From: Anammoximicrobium sp032229885 | Lineage (GTDB): Bacteria > Planctomycetota > Planctomycetia > Pirellulales > Pirellulaceae | Direction of reading: 5' to 3' | DNA: 21,610 nucleotides | Assembly (NCBI GenBank): GCA_032229885.1 | Contig: JAVYAJ010000297.1 | Location: 1-21,610 of the forward strand | Shown: piece after piece, positions 7,854 through 16,330 of the stretch | How the letters are laid out: each line of letters opens with the position of its first letter | Numbering within the stretch: position 1 is the first letter of the stretch | Notes under the pieces: model-generated | Database searches by the model: none | What the model was told of the DNA's origin: nothing | The model's input: only the letters and a program-made list of their open reading frames with translations | Position numbers and translations under genes: made by a program

Positions 7854-10622
7854 ATGAGAGCGATTGACGCACCGACGGCTCGTAAGATCTCGGCCACGCA
7901 GGCCGATGCGCGCCGCGGGCCGGCGACTTGGCCTCGGGTCGCCCGCAGGCCCCGACGCGAGCTGCGGCTCTTGATGGTCGGGCTGTTGATTGCCGCCGCC
8001 AGTTGGATCCAGGCGACAGCGCGCGGGGGCGAGTTCGATCGCGTCTTCACGACTTTGCCCGGCGAGATCGACGTGGAAAATCCAGGGCCGCCAGTCGTGC
8101 CCACGATCTACGTGGTGGGCATCCCGGATCGGACGGCCGAGCCGGTGCGGAAGACACGCGGGCTTGTCCTGAACGGCCAACGACTGACAGAAGACATGCT
8201 TAGCGAAAGTGTCCTGATCCTGCGTCCCGACGGCACGGGGCGCTGGGGTTATCACACCGGATTCGATATCTTTCGCGAGCCGCAATTCGAGCACGGTCAG
8301 CGGATCGATCCACGGACGCTGGTCGAGTACGACAAGTGGCGTTTCGATCCGCTCGAGCCCGTTCGCCGCGTGGGCGCGGACATGAACCTGTTGCGTCTGT
8401 TCGAGCGGCGGCCGCTGACGGCAACGTACAGGATCGCGTTTGGGCCGTCGCTGCGCATTCGCACGTTTCGCGTTTCTTCCAACTGTGATTCGCTGGCCCG
8501 CGCCGACGCCGTCGTCCACGTGCGACTGTTTGCCGATCCGCAGCGGACACAGTTGATCGCTGCGCAGACCGTCGGACAAGGGCAGGCAACCCCGCGTTTT
8601 CCGGTTGAGTTTTCGAACCTCGACCATTCGCAGATCTGGCTGCAACTGTCGGCCGACGCTTCGCCGGGATCGACGGTGGATCTGTATTACACGCTGTTCG
8701 AGGCCGAACTGGACACGCGCGATGTAGTCCTGCCCGAGCTGGCGACGGGGACAAATCGACTGGTCATACAGGACGATGCGGCCAGTTCGCACCAGGCCCG
8801 GATCTGCTTGCGCTGGGTCGATCGGCCCGCCGCCCCGCGAATCTGGGAAGATTTCGAAGACGGATCGCGATGGAGCGGCTGCCAAATCGTGACGGGCGGG
8901 CGAGACACGGGCCTGGCCTTTACGGGCCAGCGGTTCGCGCGGGCGTCGTTCCCGGCCAACGGACGCGACTATGCGCTGAATCGCAGCCTGCCAGCGCTCG
9001 ATCTGACGATGCACAATCGCTTGGGCGCAGCCACGCGAGTGATTCGCGCCGCGCCGATGCGGGCCATCCTGCTGGGCATCAAGGACGCCGACGGCCCGTT
9101 TCAATACGTGCGACCGCGACCTGGCGACGACTGGAACTTTCAGACGTTCGACATCAGCGGCTTTCGCCGCCAGCGAGTCACGGCGATGAACCTGTATTGG
9201 GCGGCCCAGCCGGGATTCGAGCGTCCCGACGACCCGTGTGTCTACGACGTGGACAGCCTCTGTCTGTGGCACGAGGATCCGCCGACCGCCCCGTCGCCGC
9301 CCGTGGATCGGTTCGCCAACTACGTTTCACCGAACGCGGACCGCGAGCGCCAGGCGACCGATCGCGAGATTCCGCCGATCCAGGACTGGCTTCCGCTGGG
9401 GATCTACGACGGCATTTGCAGCCGCTCGGATTCCGAGTGCCGCTGGCTGTTCGACCAGATGCGCCGACTACACATGAACACAGTCTACGTCTCCAACGGC
9501 ACGCTGGCCGGGCTCGAGCGAGTTCTACCGTTGGCCGAGGCGCGGGGCATTCGGCTCGTATACCAAGGTAGCGGCGAAGGCAGTCTGTACTACGAGCATC
9601 TGGCGACGCCTGCGGCGCGGCGGCAATCGCTCGAGCGGACGATTCTGCCGCGGGCCGCCGCGGCGATTCCTCCGTTGGCTGATCGTTGGGGATTGGCTGC
9701 TTGGAGCCTGACCGAGGAAATCTCGCCCGATCTGTCGCGCGAACTGGCCGACTATTATGCCTTGGTCCGCCGCCTGGCCCCGAACCAGCCGCCAACCGTA
9801 CTGCACAATAATCTGCGGGCGGCCGAGGCGGATCTCGCCACGAATCACCCGCTGGTCATTACGCACGATTGCTATCCATTTTTCTGGTCGCCTCGCAACG
9901 GACCATCGAACCCCCACCGCTCGATCACCTATTATCGCAATCAAGTCCGGAGCTATGCCCAGGCCTGCCGTCGCCACGGCGCTCGACTGTGGGTCATGCC
10001 TCAGGCCTGGGGAACCGCGGAAACCGCCTCGCTCGATCCGCCGAACTATGGCTACCGCAGCGGAATGAGAACGCCGGAGCCGGGCGAAATCAAGCTGCAA
10101 GGTTGGGTCGCCATCGCCGAAGGGGCGACGGGAATTATGTTCTATGCCGCAAACCCGTCCTCGCCCGGCGAACGGCAACTATGGGACGCCGACTGGACCG
10201 AGACCGCCAACACGCGGGCGGCCGGCGAGCTGTTCGCTCAACTGGCACAAATCTCGCCCATCCTGTGCGACCTGCAACGCGAGGACGACGAGTCGGATTT
10301 TGTGACCAGTTCGAATCCTCAGATTCTGGCGCACTGCTTTGCGTGCCGCACGGCTCGCCCAGGCGCGGCATCCGCGGCGCGGTACATCGTCCTCGCTTCG
10401 CTCGATGGATTCGCTTCGCAGCGCTTCGACGTGGCCGTCAAACGCGGCGAAGCGCGGGTCTACGATCTGGCCGCGCGGCGCGACGTGACCGACGCGCTGA
10501 CCGACCGAGTCCTGTCCCCCGGATCCGGCGGTCTGTGGCTGGTGGGCGACCCCGAGGATTACGCGGCGGATTGCCAGTTGATCGAAGCCGGCGTCCGATC
10601 GCGCGAATCCGTCGCACGATGA
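7854..10622 (+). CDS. Large exported protein with glycosidase-like C-terminal half
   Basis: A 922-residue protein of no family I can name. The ATG has GGAGGA seven bases upstream. A long basic N-region ending RRPRRE precedes a hydrophobic stretch (39-54) and a possible cleavage after ATA at about 56, so it is probably exported or anchored. Residues 60-325 are predicted beta-rich. A second possible jelly-roll module starts at IWEDFEDGSRW (about 330-475), then a Pro-rich linker. Residues about 500-840 read like a TIM barrel (LGIYDGI, LHMNTVYVSNG, AWSLTEE with E621/E622, HDCYPFFW from H671, GWVAIAEGATGIMFYAANP), as in glycoside hydrolases. A small beta domain ends the protein. Carbohydrate hydrolysis is inference; no catalytic pair is proven. 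It appears to be a single-gene unit. Confidence 0.85.
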   Translation: MRAIDAPTARKISATQADARRGPATWPRVARRPRRELRLLMVGLLIAAASWIQATARGGEFDRVFTTLPGEIDVENPGPPVVPTIYVVGIPDRTAEPVRKTRGLVLNGQRLTEDMLSESVLILRPDGTGRWGYHTGFDIFREPQFEHGQRIDPRTLVEYDKWRFDPLEPVRRVGADMNLLRLFERRPLTATYRIAFGPSLRIRTFRVSSNCDSLARADAVVHVRLFADPQRTQLIAAQTVGQGQATPRFPVEFSNLDHSQIWLQLSADASPGSTVDLYYTLFEAELDTRDVVLPELATGTNRLVIQDDAASSHQARICLRWVDRPAAPRIWEDFEDGSRWSGCQIVTGGRDTGLAFTGQRFARASFPANGRDYALNRSLPALDLTMHNRLGAATRVIRAAPMRAILLGIKDADGPFQYVRPRPGDDWNFQTFDISGFRRQRVTAMNLYWAAQPGFERPDDPCVYDVDSLCLWHEDPPTAPSPPVDRFANYVSPNADRERQATDREIPPIQDWLPLGIYDGICSRSDSECRWLFDQMRRLHMNTVYVSNGTLAGLERVLPLAEARGIRLVYQGSGEGSLYYEHLATPAARRQSLERTILPRAAAAIPPLADRWGLAAWSLTEEISPDLSRELADYYALVRRLAPNQPPTVLHNNLRAAEADLATNHPLVITHDCYPFFWSPRNGPSNPHRSITYYRNQVRSYAQACRRHGARLWVMPQAWGTAETASLDPPNYGYRSGMRTPEPGEIKLQGWVAIAEGATGIMFYAANPSSPGERQLWDADWTETANTRAAGELFAQLAQISPILCDLQREDDESDFVTSSNPQILAHCFACRTARPGAASAARYIVLASLDGFASQRFDVAVKRGEARVYDLAARRDVTDALTDRVLSPGSGGLWLVGDPEDYAADCQLIEAGVRSRESVAR

Positions 10623-10851
10623 TTGCCGACGCCCCCCGGGGTTGCCGCGGACGCGCACCCAGGCAATCTGCCCAGGCGGGCGCGACGCTCGGCGACACGC
10701 AGCCAAGATCGCCGCGAGCGCATCGTCGCCCTGCGCGCGCATCGTCGCCACGCGGGCGGACGACGAACCCGAATGGGCGACAACAAATGGGCAGGACGCG
10801 CGCGACGTCGCGAGGCTCGTTCGCGAAGCCCTCGGAACGGCGGAACTCGGC

Positions 10852-11640
10852 TCATACCCATCGCAACGGATCGCGTTCGCAGCGGCTGGCCCAGACGGTC
10901 AGCTCGGGGAACTGCGCGGCCAGCGCGTCGGCCAGCGCATCGACCGCGAACCGTTCGCTGGCGAAGTGTCCCGGCAACAACAGGGCGATGTCCTGAGCCT
11001 CGGCTTCGAGGCACGTATGAAAGTTGGTCTCGCCGGTGACCAACGTATCGCAGCCGGCTTGACGCGCCGCTTCGAGGAACTGGCCGGCGGCCCCACAGGC
11101 GACCGCGACGCGCCGGCACGGCCGCGCCGGATCCCCGACGAGGTGCAGGCCGGAGACGCCGAGAAACGCTTTGAGCCGGCTGGCCAACTCGCGCAGCGTC
11201 GTCGGCCGAGCGAGACTGCCCCAACGCCCGGCGCCCAACGGTGGAACCGTATCGCTGGCCACCAGCGGCACGGCGGCGGCCAGCCCCAGGCCCGCGGCCA
11301 ATTGCTGGTTGATTCCACCGGCCGCTGAATCGAACGCGGTATGCGGACTGTAGACGGCGACGCCGGCGCGGATCAACGTCCACAATAGGCGACTCGGCGT
11401 GGCCTCGGTCGTAAGCCGCTTCAGCGGGCGGAAGGGCAGCGGATGATGCGCGACGATCAGATCCGCGCCGGCGGTCACCGCTTCCTCGGCGCTGGCCGGC
11501 GTGATCGTCAAGCAGATCATGATCCGCTCGACACGGTCCGTGGGGTCGCCGACCAACAGCCCGACGTTGTCCCAGTCCTCGGCCAATCCGGGCGGCGCAA
11601 ACTGGTCGAGGTGATCGCAGATGGCTCGAAGTTGGGTCAT
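10852..11640 (-). CDS. NIF3-family dinuclear metal protein (YbgI-like)
   Basis: A 262-residue member of the NIF3/YbgI family, widely conserved cytoplasmic proteins that form hexameric toroids with a two-metal site; the physiological function remains unsettled. The expected metal ligands are present: H65 and H66 in VAHHPL, D104 in SPHTAFD, and H225 and E229 in PGHFASE. The N-terminal EDWDNVGLLVGD (21-32) is typical. The frame stays open upstream to 11781, but the ATG at 11640 is preferred: it starts just before the conserved first helix and has AGGAG three bases away, a rather short spacing. It is convergent with the large exported-protein gene and divergent from the isomerase gene. The family call is secure. 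Confidence 0.94.
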   Translation of the reverse strand: MTQLRAICDHLDQFAPPGLAEDWDNVGLLVGDPTDRVERIMICLTITPASAEEAVTAGADLIVAHHPLPFRPLKRLTTEATPSRLLWTLIRAGVAVYSPHTAFDSAAGGINQQLAAGLGLAAAVPLVASDTVPPLGAGRWGSLARPTTLRELASRLKAFLGVSGLHLVGDPARPCRRVAVACGAAGQFLEAARQAGCDTLVTGETNFHTCLEAEAQDIALLLPGHFASERFAVDALADALAAQFPELTVWASRCERDPLRWV

Positions 11641-12026
11641 ATTCTCCTCTCGCTGATGGTCTCGTATAATCTCGCCCGCGCCGCGTGCGTCGCCCGCCCA
11701 CACACGCCCGTCCTTTCGGTTGGCGCGATGCGCTTTGCGCCACGGCGCGGGGCGCGACGAATTGCCCCGCCGCGCGCGCACTCCGCGGCGAACGCTCGAT
11801 CACGGGCGGCGCGGATCGTGCGCGTCACAGGGCAGGCCACCGAAACGCTGCGTCCAACGGCAAACAGAAAAAGCCCTGCCGCTCGAACAATTTACTCGAA
11901 CCCCAGTACCCGAGACAGCCGCTCGGTGGACCCGGCCCGAGGGTGGCTCGAGGGTGAGGGACGATCGAAGGCGGGCACGAGCACAGGCGCGAGCGTGAGC
12001 GCGCGTAGGCGTAAGAGGATCGTTTA
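11641..12026. other. Divergent intergenic region
   Basis: This region must hold the promoters of the NIF3-like gene (minus) and the isomerase-like gene (plus). On the minus strand GATTATACGAG is a weak -10-like sequence about 25 nt before the NIF3 start, without a good -35. For the plus gene no convincing promoter is visible; AGAGGA lies seven bases before its ATG. The small open frames are Arg/Ala-rich and not credible genes. Confidence 0.45.
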
Positions 12027-12833
12027 ATGAGAAAGGGCGAAGGGGTGCTGCAGTTGAAGACGGGGATCTACGTGCCGAGCTTGGGACTGCCGTTTCGCCG
12101 CGCGCTCGAACGCGCAGCGGCGTTGGGCGCCGATGCGGTCGAAATCGATGCGCAGCGCGATCTCAATGTCCACGAGTTGAGTCAGACCGGCGTCCGCGAA
12201 ATCCGGAAAATGCTGGAAGATCATCGTTTGAAAATCTGCGCGATGCGCTTTCAAACCCGCCATGGATACGAGGTCGCCGACGAGTTGGATCGGCGGATCG
12301 CCATGACGCAGCGCGTCCTGTCGGCGGCGTACAAACTGGGCGCGCCGGTCGTGGTGGTGCTCGTGGGTCAGACGCCCGAATCGGAGCAAGCAGCCGCTTG
12401 GACGCTGCTGGTCGATTCGCTGAGCGATTTGGGGCGGCATGCGCAGCAGGTCGGAGCGACGCTGTGCGCGCGGACCGGCGCCGAGCCCGGCGAGGATCTG
12501 GCCCGGCTCATTCGAGCCCTGCCTGACGGAACGCTCGGCGTCGCTTTCGACCCGGGCATGTTGATCTTGAACGGCCACTCGCCGCGCGTCGCGTTGGCGT
12601 CCTTGGGGCCTTATGTCCAGCACGCCTATGCGCGCGACGCGGTGCGCGATGTCTCGCTGGGCCGCGGGCTGGAAACCCCGCTGGGCGAAGGCGCCGCGGA
12701 TTTCCCCACGCTGCTGGGCATGTTGGAAGAGCAGCAATACCGCGGCTATCTGACGATCGAGTGCGCCCCGTCTCGGGCGGCCGAAGCTCACATCCGCGCG
12801 GCGCTCGACTATCTCCAAAAGCTGTTCGTGTGA
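12027..12833 (+). CDS. Sugar phosphate isomerase/epimerase-like TIM-barrel protein
   Basis: A 268-residue protein of the xylose-isomerase-like TIM-barrel superfamily (AP endonuclease 2 fold), cytoplasmic, with no signal peptide. Members isomerise or epimerise sugars using a metal held by Glu, Asp, His and Glu. Here D175 (FDPG), H199 (HAYARD) and E245 (TIECAPS) can be placed, but the first glutamate, normally in a motif like LALETG, is replaced by R149 in LCARTGAEPG. That residue is both metal ligand and catalytic base in characterised epimerases, so classical activity is doubtful. The ATG has AGAGGA seven bases upstream. No sugar kinase or transporter is nearby, so the substrate is unknown. 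The fold is secure; the function is not. Confidence 0.88.
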   Translation: MRKGEGVLQLKTGIYVPSLGLPFRRALERAAALGADAVEIDAQRDLNVHELSQTGVREIRKMLEDHRLKICAMRFQTRHGYEVADELDRRIAMTQRVLSAAYKLGAPVVVVLVGQTPESEQAAAWTLLVDSLSDLGRHAQQVGATLCARTGAEPGEDLARLIRALPDGTLGVAFDPGMLILNGHSPRVALASLGPYVQHAYARDAVRDVSLGRGLETPLGEGAADFPTLLGMLEEQQYRGYLTIECAPSRAAEAHIRAALDYLQKLFV

Positions 12834-12960
12834 GGCGTTGGTCCGTCGCCTGGCGAACAGGCGGACCGGCAGCGCCGCCGTCCGGCGCAAGCGACTTCCG
12901 GCCGCGGGCAAAGTCAGCGGCCGCAATAGCAATCACGCCGCTTTCGATCAGGCGCGGCGG

Positions 12961-14343
12961 TCAGTCTTTCAGACAGTGCTTGTTGGCGATCGTAATCCCG
13001 CTGACGATTCCGCCGATGATCCCCACAAAGCCTTGATCGGTGCCGCACAGGAACAGGTTGTCCAGGTGCGTCCGCCCTTCGAGTCGCTTTTCCGGCGCAC
13101 CGTAGACCGCCCCGTTGTGGTGCCACGTATAGCGATGGATCGTGGTCGGCGTGAACATATCGGTGTCGATGACATAAGGCCGATAGTCCGGGACGAACCG
13201 CACGGCGGCCTCGGTCAGCCGATCGTACCAACGTAGTTTTTCCAGACGGTATTGATCCTCTTCCAACGCGGACCAGCGGTCGTAACTCGCCAGCGCCGAG
13301 ATGCGCAGGACTCCGTCCGGCAGGCCCTCGCCGGCCGCATAGGCATAGTTGTTGGGCGAACAGACGACGCCCGTTCGCAGGTCGCACAGCGCCCCGGGCC
13401 GCTGCCAGTGGAATTGGTCCGAATCGTTGAAGAAGACGATGGTCCGGTCGTGCCCGAATTGCTGCGGTTGGCGGTCCAGGATCGAGATGGCCTCGACGAA
13501 CGACATCTGGCCGACCGTCTGGGCGCCCGGGCGACGCGCGTCATCGCACATTCGCAGCGTCTCGACCAATCCGGCCGAGGACAGGATGCGGCGGGCCTGC
13601 AACTCCTGTCCGTTGTCCAGCACGACCCCGACGGCTCGCGACCCCTCGACCTTGATCCTCGCCACTCCGGCCCGCAACCGCAACTCGCCGCCCAGCGAAC
13701 GGAACCGTCGGATCAGGTTGCGGAGGATCAGCCGCACACCGGCCAGCGGACGGGCGAAACCTTCGAGAAAGATGCTGCGAAACATGATGCAGAACTGACC
13801 GAATGGCATGTCGCGCTCCGCGGCGTTCCCGTACCACATCAGCGGACACAGGATCATTTCTCGCAACAGCGGTTCGCCAATGGTCTGGTCGAGCACCTGT
13901 CGAGCCGAGGCCTCGAAATGAGCCGGATTCAAGTCGTCATAGTCGACCAGCCGTTGGATCAGCCGCCGAAAATTGTCCCGCTCGGCGGGGAACTCGCGGG
14001 CGATCTCCGAGGCCAACAGTTCCACGTCGTTGTTGAATCGCAGTTCGACGCCGGGGAAGGCGATCGCCGAGCCGATTTGAGGCGCCAGGGCAAAGTCTTC
14101 CCATTGAAAACGCAACTGCCGCAGCAGCCGCGCCAGCGGCCCGCGTTTCGTTCCGGGCGGCGTGAAATTGGTGACGGCGTGCAAACCGACGTCGTAGTCG
14201 CGGCCACGGAGCCGATAGAACGAGTTCAGACCACCGATCGTGTTATGCCGCTCGAGGATGCACACACGTTGCTCGTAGTGCGCCAGGCGAATGCCTGCCG
14301 CCAAGCCGGACATTCCCGCGCCTATGATGATCGTGTCGTACAT
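12961..14343 (-). CDS. Phytoene desaturase-like FAD-dependent oxidoreductase
   Basis: A 460-residue flavoprotein of the CrtI / retinol-saturase-like amine-oxidoreductase family. The N-terminus has the dinucleotide-binding GAGMSG (8-13) and E31 in ILERHNTIGG, which binds the FAD ribose. The C-terminal NLFLCGTDQGFVGIIGGIVSG resembles the second FAD-contact motif of CrtI proteins. Length is near the family norm of about 490. The ATG is required by the Rossmann strand beginning at residue 3; no strong ribosome binding site precedes it. It is the last of three same-strand genes, 64 bp after the ACP, so it likely acts on a polyunsaturated or carrier-bound chain by desaturation, saturation or isomerisation. 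No phytoene synthase is in the window, so a carotenoid substrate is not supported here. Confidence 0.88.
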   Translation of the reverse strand: MYDTIIIGAGMSGLAAGIRLAHYEQRVCILERHNTIGGLNSFYRLRGRDYDVGLHAVTNFTPPGTKRGPLARLLRQLRFQWEDFALAPQIGSAIAFPGVELRFNNDVELLASEIAREFPAERDNFRRLIQRLVDYDDLNPAHFEASARQVLDQTIGEPLLREMILCPLMWYGNAAERDMPFGQFCIMFRSIFLEGFARPLAGVRLILRNLIRRFRSLGGELRLRAGVARIKVEGSRAVGVVLDNGQELQARRILSSAGLVETLRMCDDARRPGAQTVGQMSFVEAISILDRQPQQFGHDRTIVFFNDSDQFHWQRPGALCDLRTGVVCSPNNYAYAAGEGLPDGVLRISALASYDRWSALEEDQYRLEKLRWYDRLTEAAVRFVPDYRPYVIDTDMFTPTTIHRYTWHHNGAVYGAPEKRLEGRTHLDNLFLCGTDQGFVGIIGGIVSGITIANKHCLKD

Positions 14344-14407
14344 CGAGCACTTGGCGGATCGAGGAAGCGAGCGCAGGGGCGGCCTGCCGCCCGCGCGGAC
14401 GGATCGG

Positions 14408-14659
14408 TCAAGCGTCCTTCAGGCGAGGCTCCAGATAAGCGACGGTCGAGGCCATCGAGGCCAGTTGTTGGTAATCGTCTTCCGGGATTTGGACGCGATG
14501 CCGCTTGCGCAGCTCCATCACGATATCCAAGAAGTCCATGCTGTCAAGCTCAATCTGCTCGCGGAACGGGACGTCGTCCTGCAACTGGCTTAGATCCTCG
14601 TCGGGCGCGATGTCCTCGAGGATGCTGATGATCTCGGCGCGAATTTCGACAGGCGTCAT
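14408..14659 (-). CDS. Acyl carrier protein
   Basis: An 83-residue acidic four-helix carrier that holds acyl chains as thioesters on a 4'-phosphopantetheine arm. The attachment serine is S40 in LDSMD, where most fatty-acid ACPs have DSL. The length is typical. AAGGAG lies ten bases before the ATG, slightly long spacing. It sits between the ketosynthase and the desaturase-like gene with gaps of 66 and 64 bp, all on the minus strand, so it is most likely the dedicated carrier of this pathway and not the housekeeping AcpP. No phosphopantetheinyl transferase is visible nearby, so it would rely on one encoded elsewhere. Confidence 0.94.
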   Translation of the reverse strand: MTPVEIRAEIISILEDIAPDEDLSQLQDDVPFREQIELDSMDFLDIVMELRKRHRVQIPEDDYQQLASMASTVAYLEPRLKDA

Positions 14660-14725
14660 GAGTCGTACACTCCTTGTCTCGTGGTCTTGCGCGGCTGTGG
14701 ATCAGATCGAGCCGCCGACCGTGTG

Positions 14726-15985
14726 TCAGAATCGTTGGATGATGGCCACCGAGTTGATGCCCAACATCCCGAATGAATTGTTGAGGATGTAGGTCGGCTT
14801 GCCGATCTCGCGCGGTTCGTTCAGAACCAAACCGTCCAGCGTGCAGTCGGGATCCAACTCGTCCACGTTGATCGTGGGATGACAGACTCCATCGTCGAAC
14901 GCGCCCAGATTCCCGGCGAGTTCTAACGCTCCGGCCGCCCCCATCGAGTGGCCGATGTAACTCTTGGTGTTGTTGAAAAATGTCCGTTTCGAGTTGCCGA
15001 ACACGCGTCGCAGCGCCAAGCATTCCTGCGCGTCGCCGCTCTGCGTGCCCGTGGCGTGCGTGCTGACGATGTCGATCTGGTCCGCTGTCAACCCGGCCCG
15101 CTTCAACGCCAACTCCATGCACTGTGCCTGCCGCTCGGGGTTCGGCAGGACAAAATCGGTCGCGTCCGTATTCATCGCATAGGCGACCAACTCGCCGTAA
15201 ATTCGCGCGCCCCGACGGCGGGCGTCGCTCAGACGTTCGGCGATGAACAGGCATCCGCCCTCGGCGACGACGATCCCGTTGCGGTGAAGGTCGAAGGGCC
15301 GCGAGGCGCGGCACGGATCGGTGTGCACGGCCAACGCGCCCTGGCTGTGAAAGCTGGCAAAGATCCCGAACGTGTGAATGCTCTCCGAGACGCCTCCGCA
15401 GATCGCCACGTCGCACTCGTCCAAACGCAGCATCTGCGCGCCTTGAATCAGCCCCGCGTTCCCGGCGGCGCACGCCGCGCCGATGGTGTAGTGCGGCCCC
15501 GTAATGCCCATATTCAGCGCGACTTCGCCCGCGGGATTGTTCGCCACGGTCCGCGGATTATGGTGATGAGACCAAAAGGACGTGTCGTAGCCATAGTTCT
15601 TCAACTCGTGGATCTCGTTCTCGGTCTCCACGTTTCCATGCTCCGTCACGCCGATGTAGACGCCCACACGAGCCTTGTCCGTGTTCGCCCAGTCGATCCC
15701 GGAATCTTGGACGGCTTCGTTCGCCGAGTAGATTCCGACGCTCCCTGCGCGCGTGCCTCGACGAGCGTCCTTGCGCGCTTGATATCGGCGCACGTCGAAG
15801 TCACAGATTCCCGCGACAGTCTTGCCAAAATAGCGGATCTCGTATTCGCGCACCCCACTGCTGGCTTCGAGCAGACGGCGACGGAACTCGGCGAGCGAGT
15901 TGCCGACGGGCGACGTCAGGCCCACGCCAGTGATGACCACGCGCTGATTGTCCGGTAGGCGACTCGTCCTGGTCGTAGTGATCAT
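14726..15985 (-). CDS. Beta-ketoacyl-ACP synthase, FabF-like, with divergent gating loop
   Basis: A 419-residue thiolase-fold condensing enzyme that extends an acyl chain using malonyl-ACP. The catalytic triad is present: C172 in GAACAAGN, H310 in THATGT and H346 in IGHSMGAAG, with the conserved K341. Length matches FabF (about 413). The C-terminal loop equivalent to GFGGTN of FabF, which gates the acyl pocket, reads GMLGIN (406-411), so substrate size or release may differ. The ATG has AGGAG twelve bases upstream, a long spacing. It is first of the ketosynthase, ACP, desaturase-like series. The pathway may make an unusual acyl chain or polyene; no ketoreductase, dehydratase or chain-length factor is encoded beside it, so those would come from elsewhere. 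Confidence 0.92.
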   Translation of the reverse strand: MITTTRTSRLPDNQRVVITGVGLTSPVGNSLAEFRRRLLEASSGVREYEIRYFGKTVAGICDFDVRRYQARKDARRGTRAGSVGIYSANEAVQDSGIDWANTDKARVGVYIGVTEHGNVETENEIHELKNYGYDTSFWSHHHNPRTVANNPAGEVALNMGITGPHYTIGAACAAGNAGLIQGAQMLRLDECDVAICGGVSESIHTFGIFASFHSQGALAVHTDPCRASRPFDLHRNGIVVAEGGCLFIAERLSDARRRGARIYGELVAYAMNTDATDFVLPNPERQAQCMELALKRAGLTADQIDIVSTHATGTQSGDAQECLALRRVFGNSKRTFFNNTKSYIGHSMGAAGALELAGNLGAFDDGVCHPTINVDELDPDCTLDGLVLNEPREIGKPTYILNNSFGMLGINSVAIIQRF

Positions 15986-16018
15986 CTCGAGTATGCTCTC
16001 CTGTATTGAGACCTTAAA

Positions 16019-16047
16019 ACGTTACCTACTTGCCCAGGAATTGACAA
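16019..16047 (-). promoter_or_regulatory. Candidate promoter for the ketosynthase/ACP/desaturase series
   Basis: On the minus strand TTGTCA (16042-16047, 5/6 to TTGACA) is followed after 17 bp by TAACGT (16019-16024, 3/6 to TATAAT), about 35 nt before the ATG. The -35 is good and the -10 weak. Confidence 0.35.
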
Positions 16048-16149
16048 GCGGCTGTGGCTCCGGAATCGTTGCCGAACGGCTGATACACGACGCACGGGCG
16101 GCACACGCGCAATGCGGTTCGCAATGGATTCTCTGGAAAGCGTTAATGT

Positions 16150-16179
16150 TTGCCGAGACTTTTCCAGATACGATAAAAT
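16150..16179 (+). promoter_or_regulatory. Candidate promoter for the SHD1-like protein gene
   Basis: TTGCCG (16150-16155, 4/6) and TAAAAT (16174-16179, 5/6) are 18 bp apart in the AT-richer divergent gap, leaving a 5' leader of roughly 145 nt before the ATG at 16331. Confidence 0.4.
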
Positions 16180-16330
16180 GGCTGGTTGCATAGGCAAGTT
16201 AGGAAGATTAGACTATCAAGCGATCCCGTCCGCGGTCACGCACACCTCGAAGCCCTTCCCGGCCGGTGCGCGCGACAGGTGATCATTGGCCGACTCGCAT
16301 GTTTACACGTATTACTGGGAGGCTGAACGA

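Larger units (their letters stand above)
15986..16330. other. Divergent promoter region between ketosynthase and SHD1-like protein
   Basis: A relatively AT-richer gap between divergent genes. It holds one candidate promoter pointing left to the ketosynthase series and one pointing right to the SHD1-like gene, listed separately. No coding sequence is supported in it. Confidence 0.55.

Noticed and set aside
7481..7857. Repetitive proteins (QLSVVSGQWSV-type) read through the heptamer array
   Set aside because: A 7-bp repeat gives similar periodic peptides in all three frames; this is a product of the DNA repeat, not evidence for a gene.
7758..9272. 504-codon minus-strand frame opposite the large exported protein
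   Set aside because: The plus-strand gene has a strong ribosome binding site, a signal-like helix and protein-like composition; the antisense translation is Arg/Gln/His-rich without domains.
10305..10325. TTCGAATC sequence resembling a tRNA T-arm
   Set aside because: It lies inside the large coding gene and no cloverleaf can be built around it.
12961..14343. Assignment as a carotenoid phytoene desaturase (crtI)
   Set aside because: The family matches, but no phytoene synthase or other carotenoid gene is present, and the neighbours are a ketosynthase and an ACP, so the specific name was not used.
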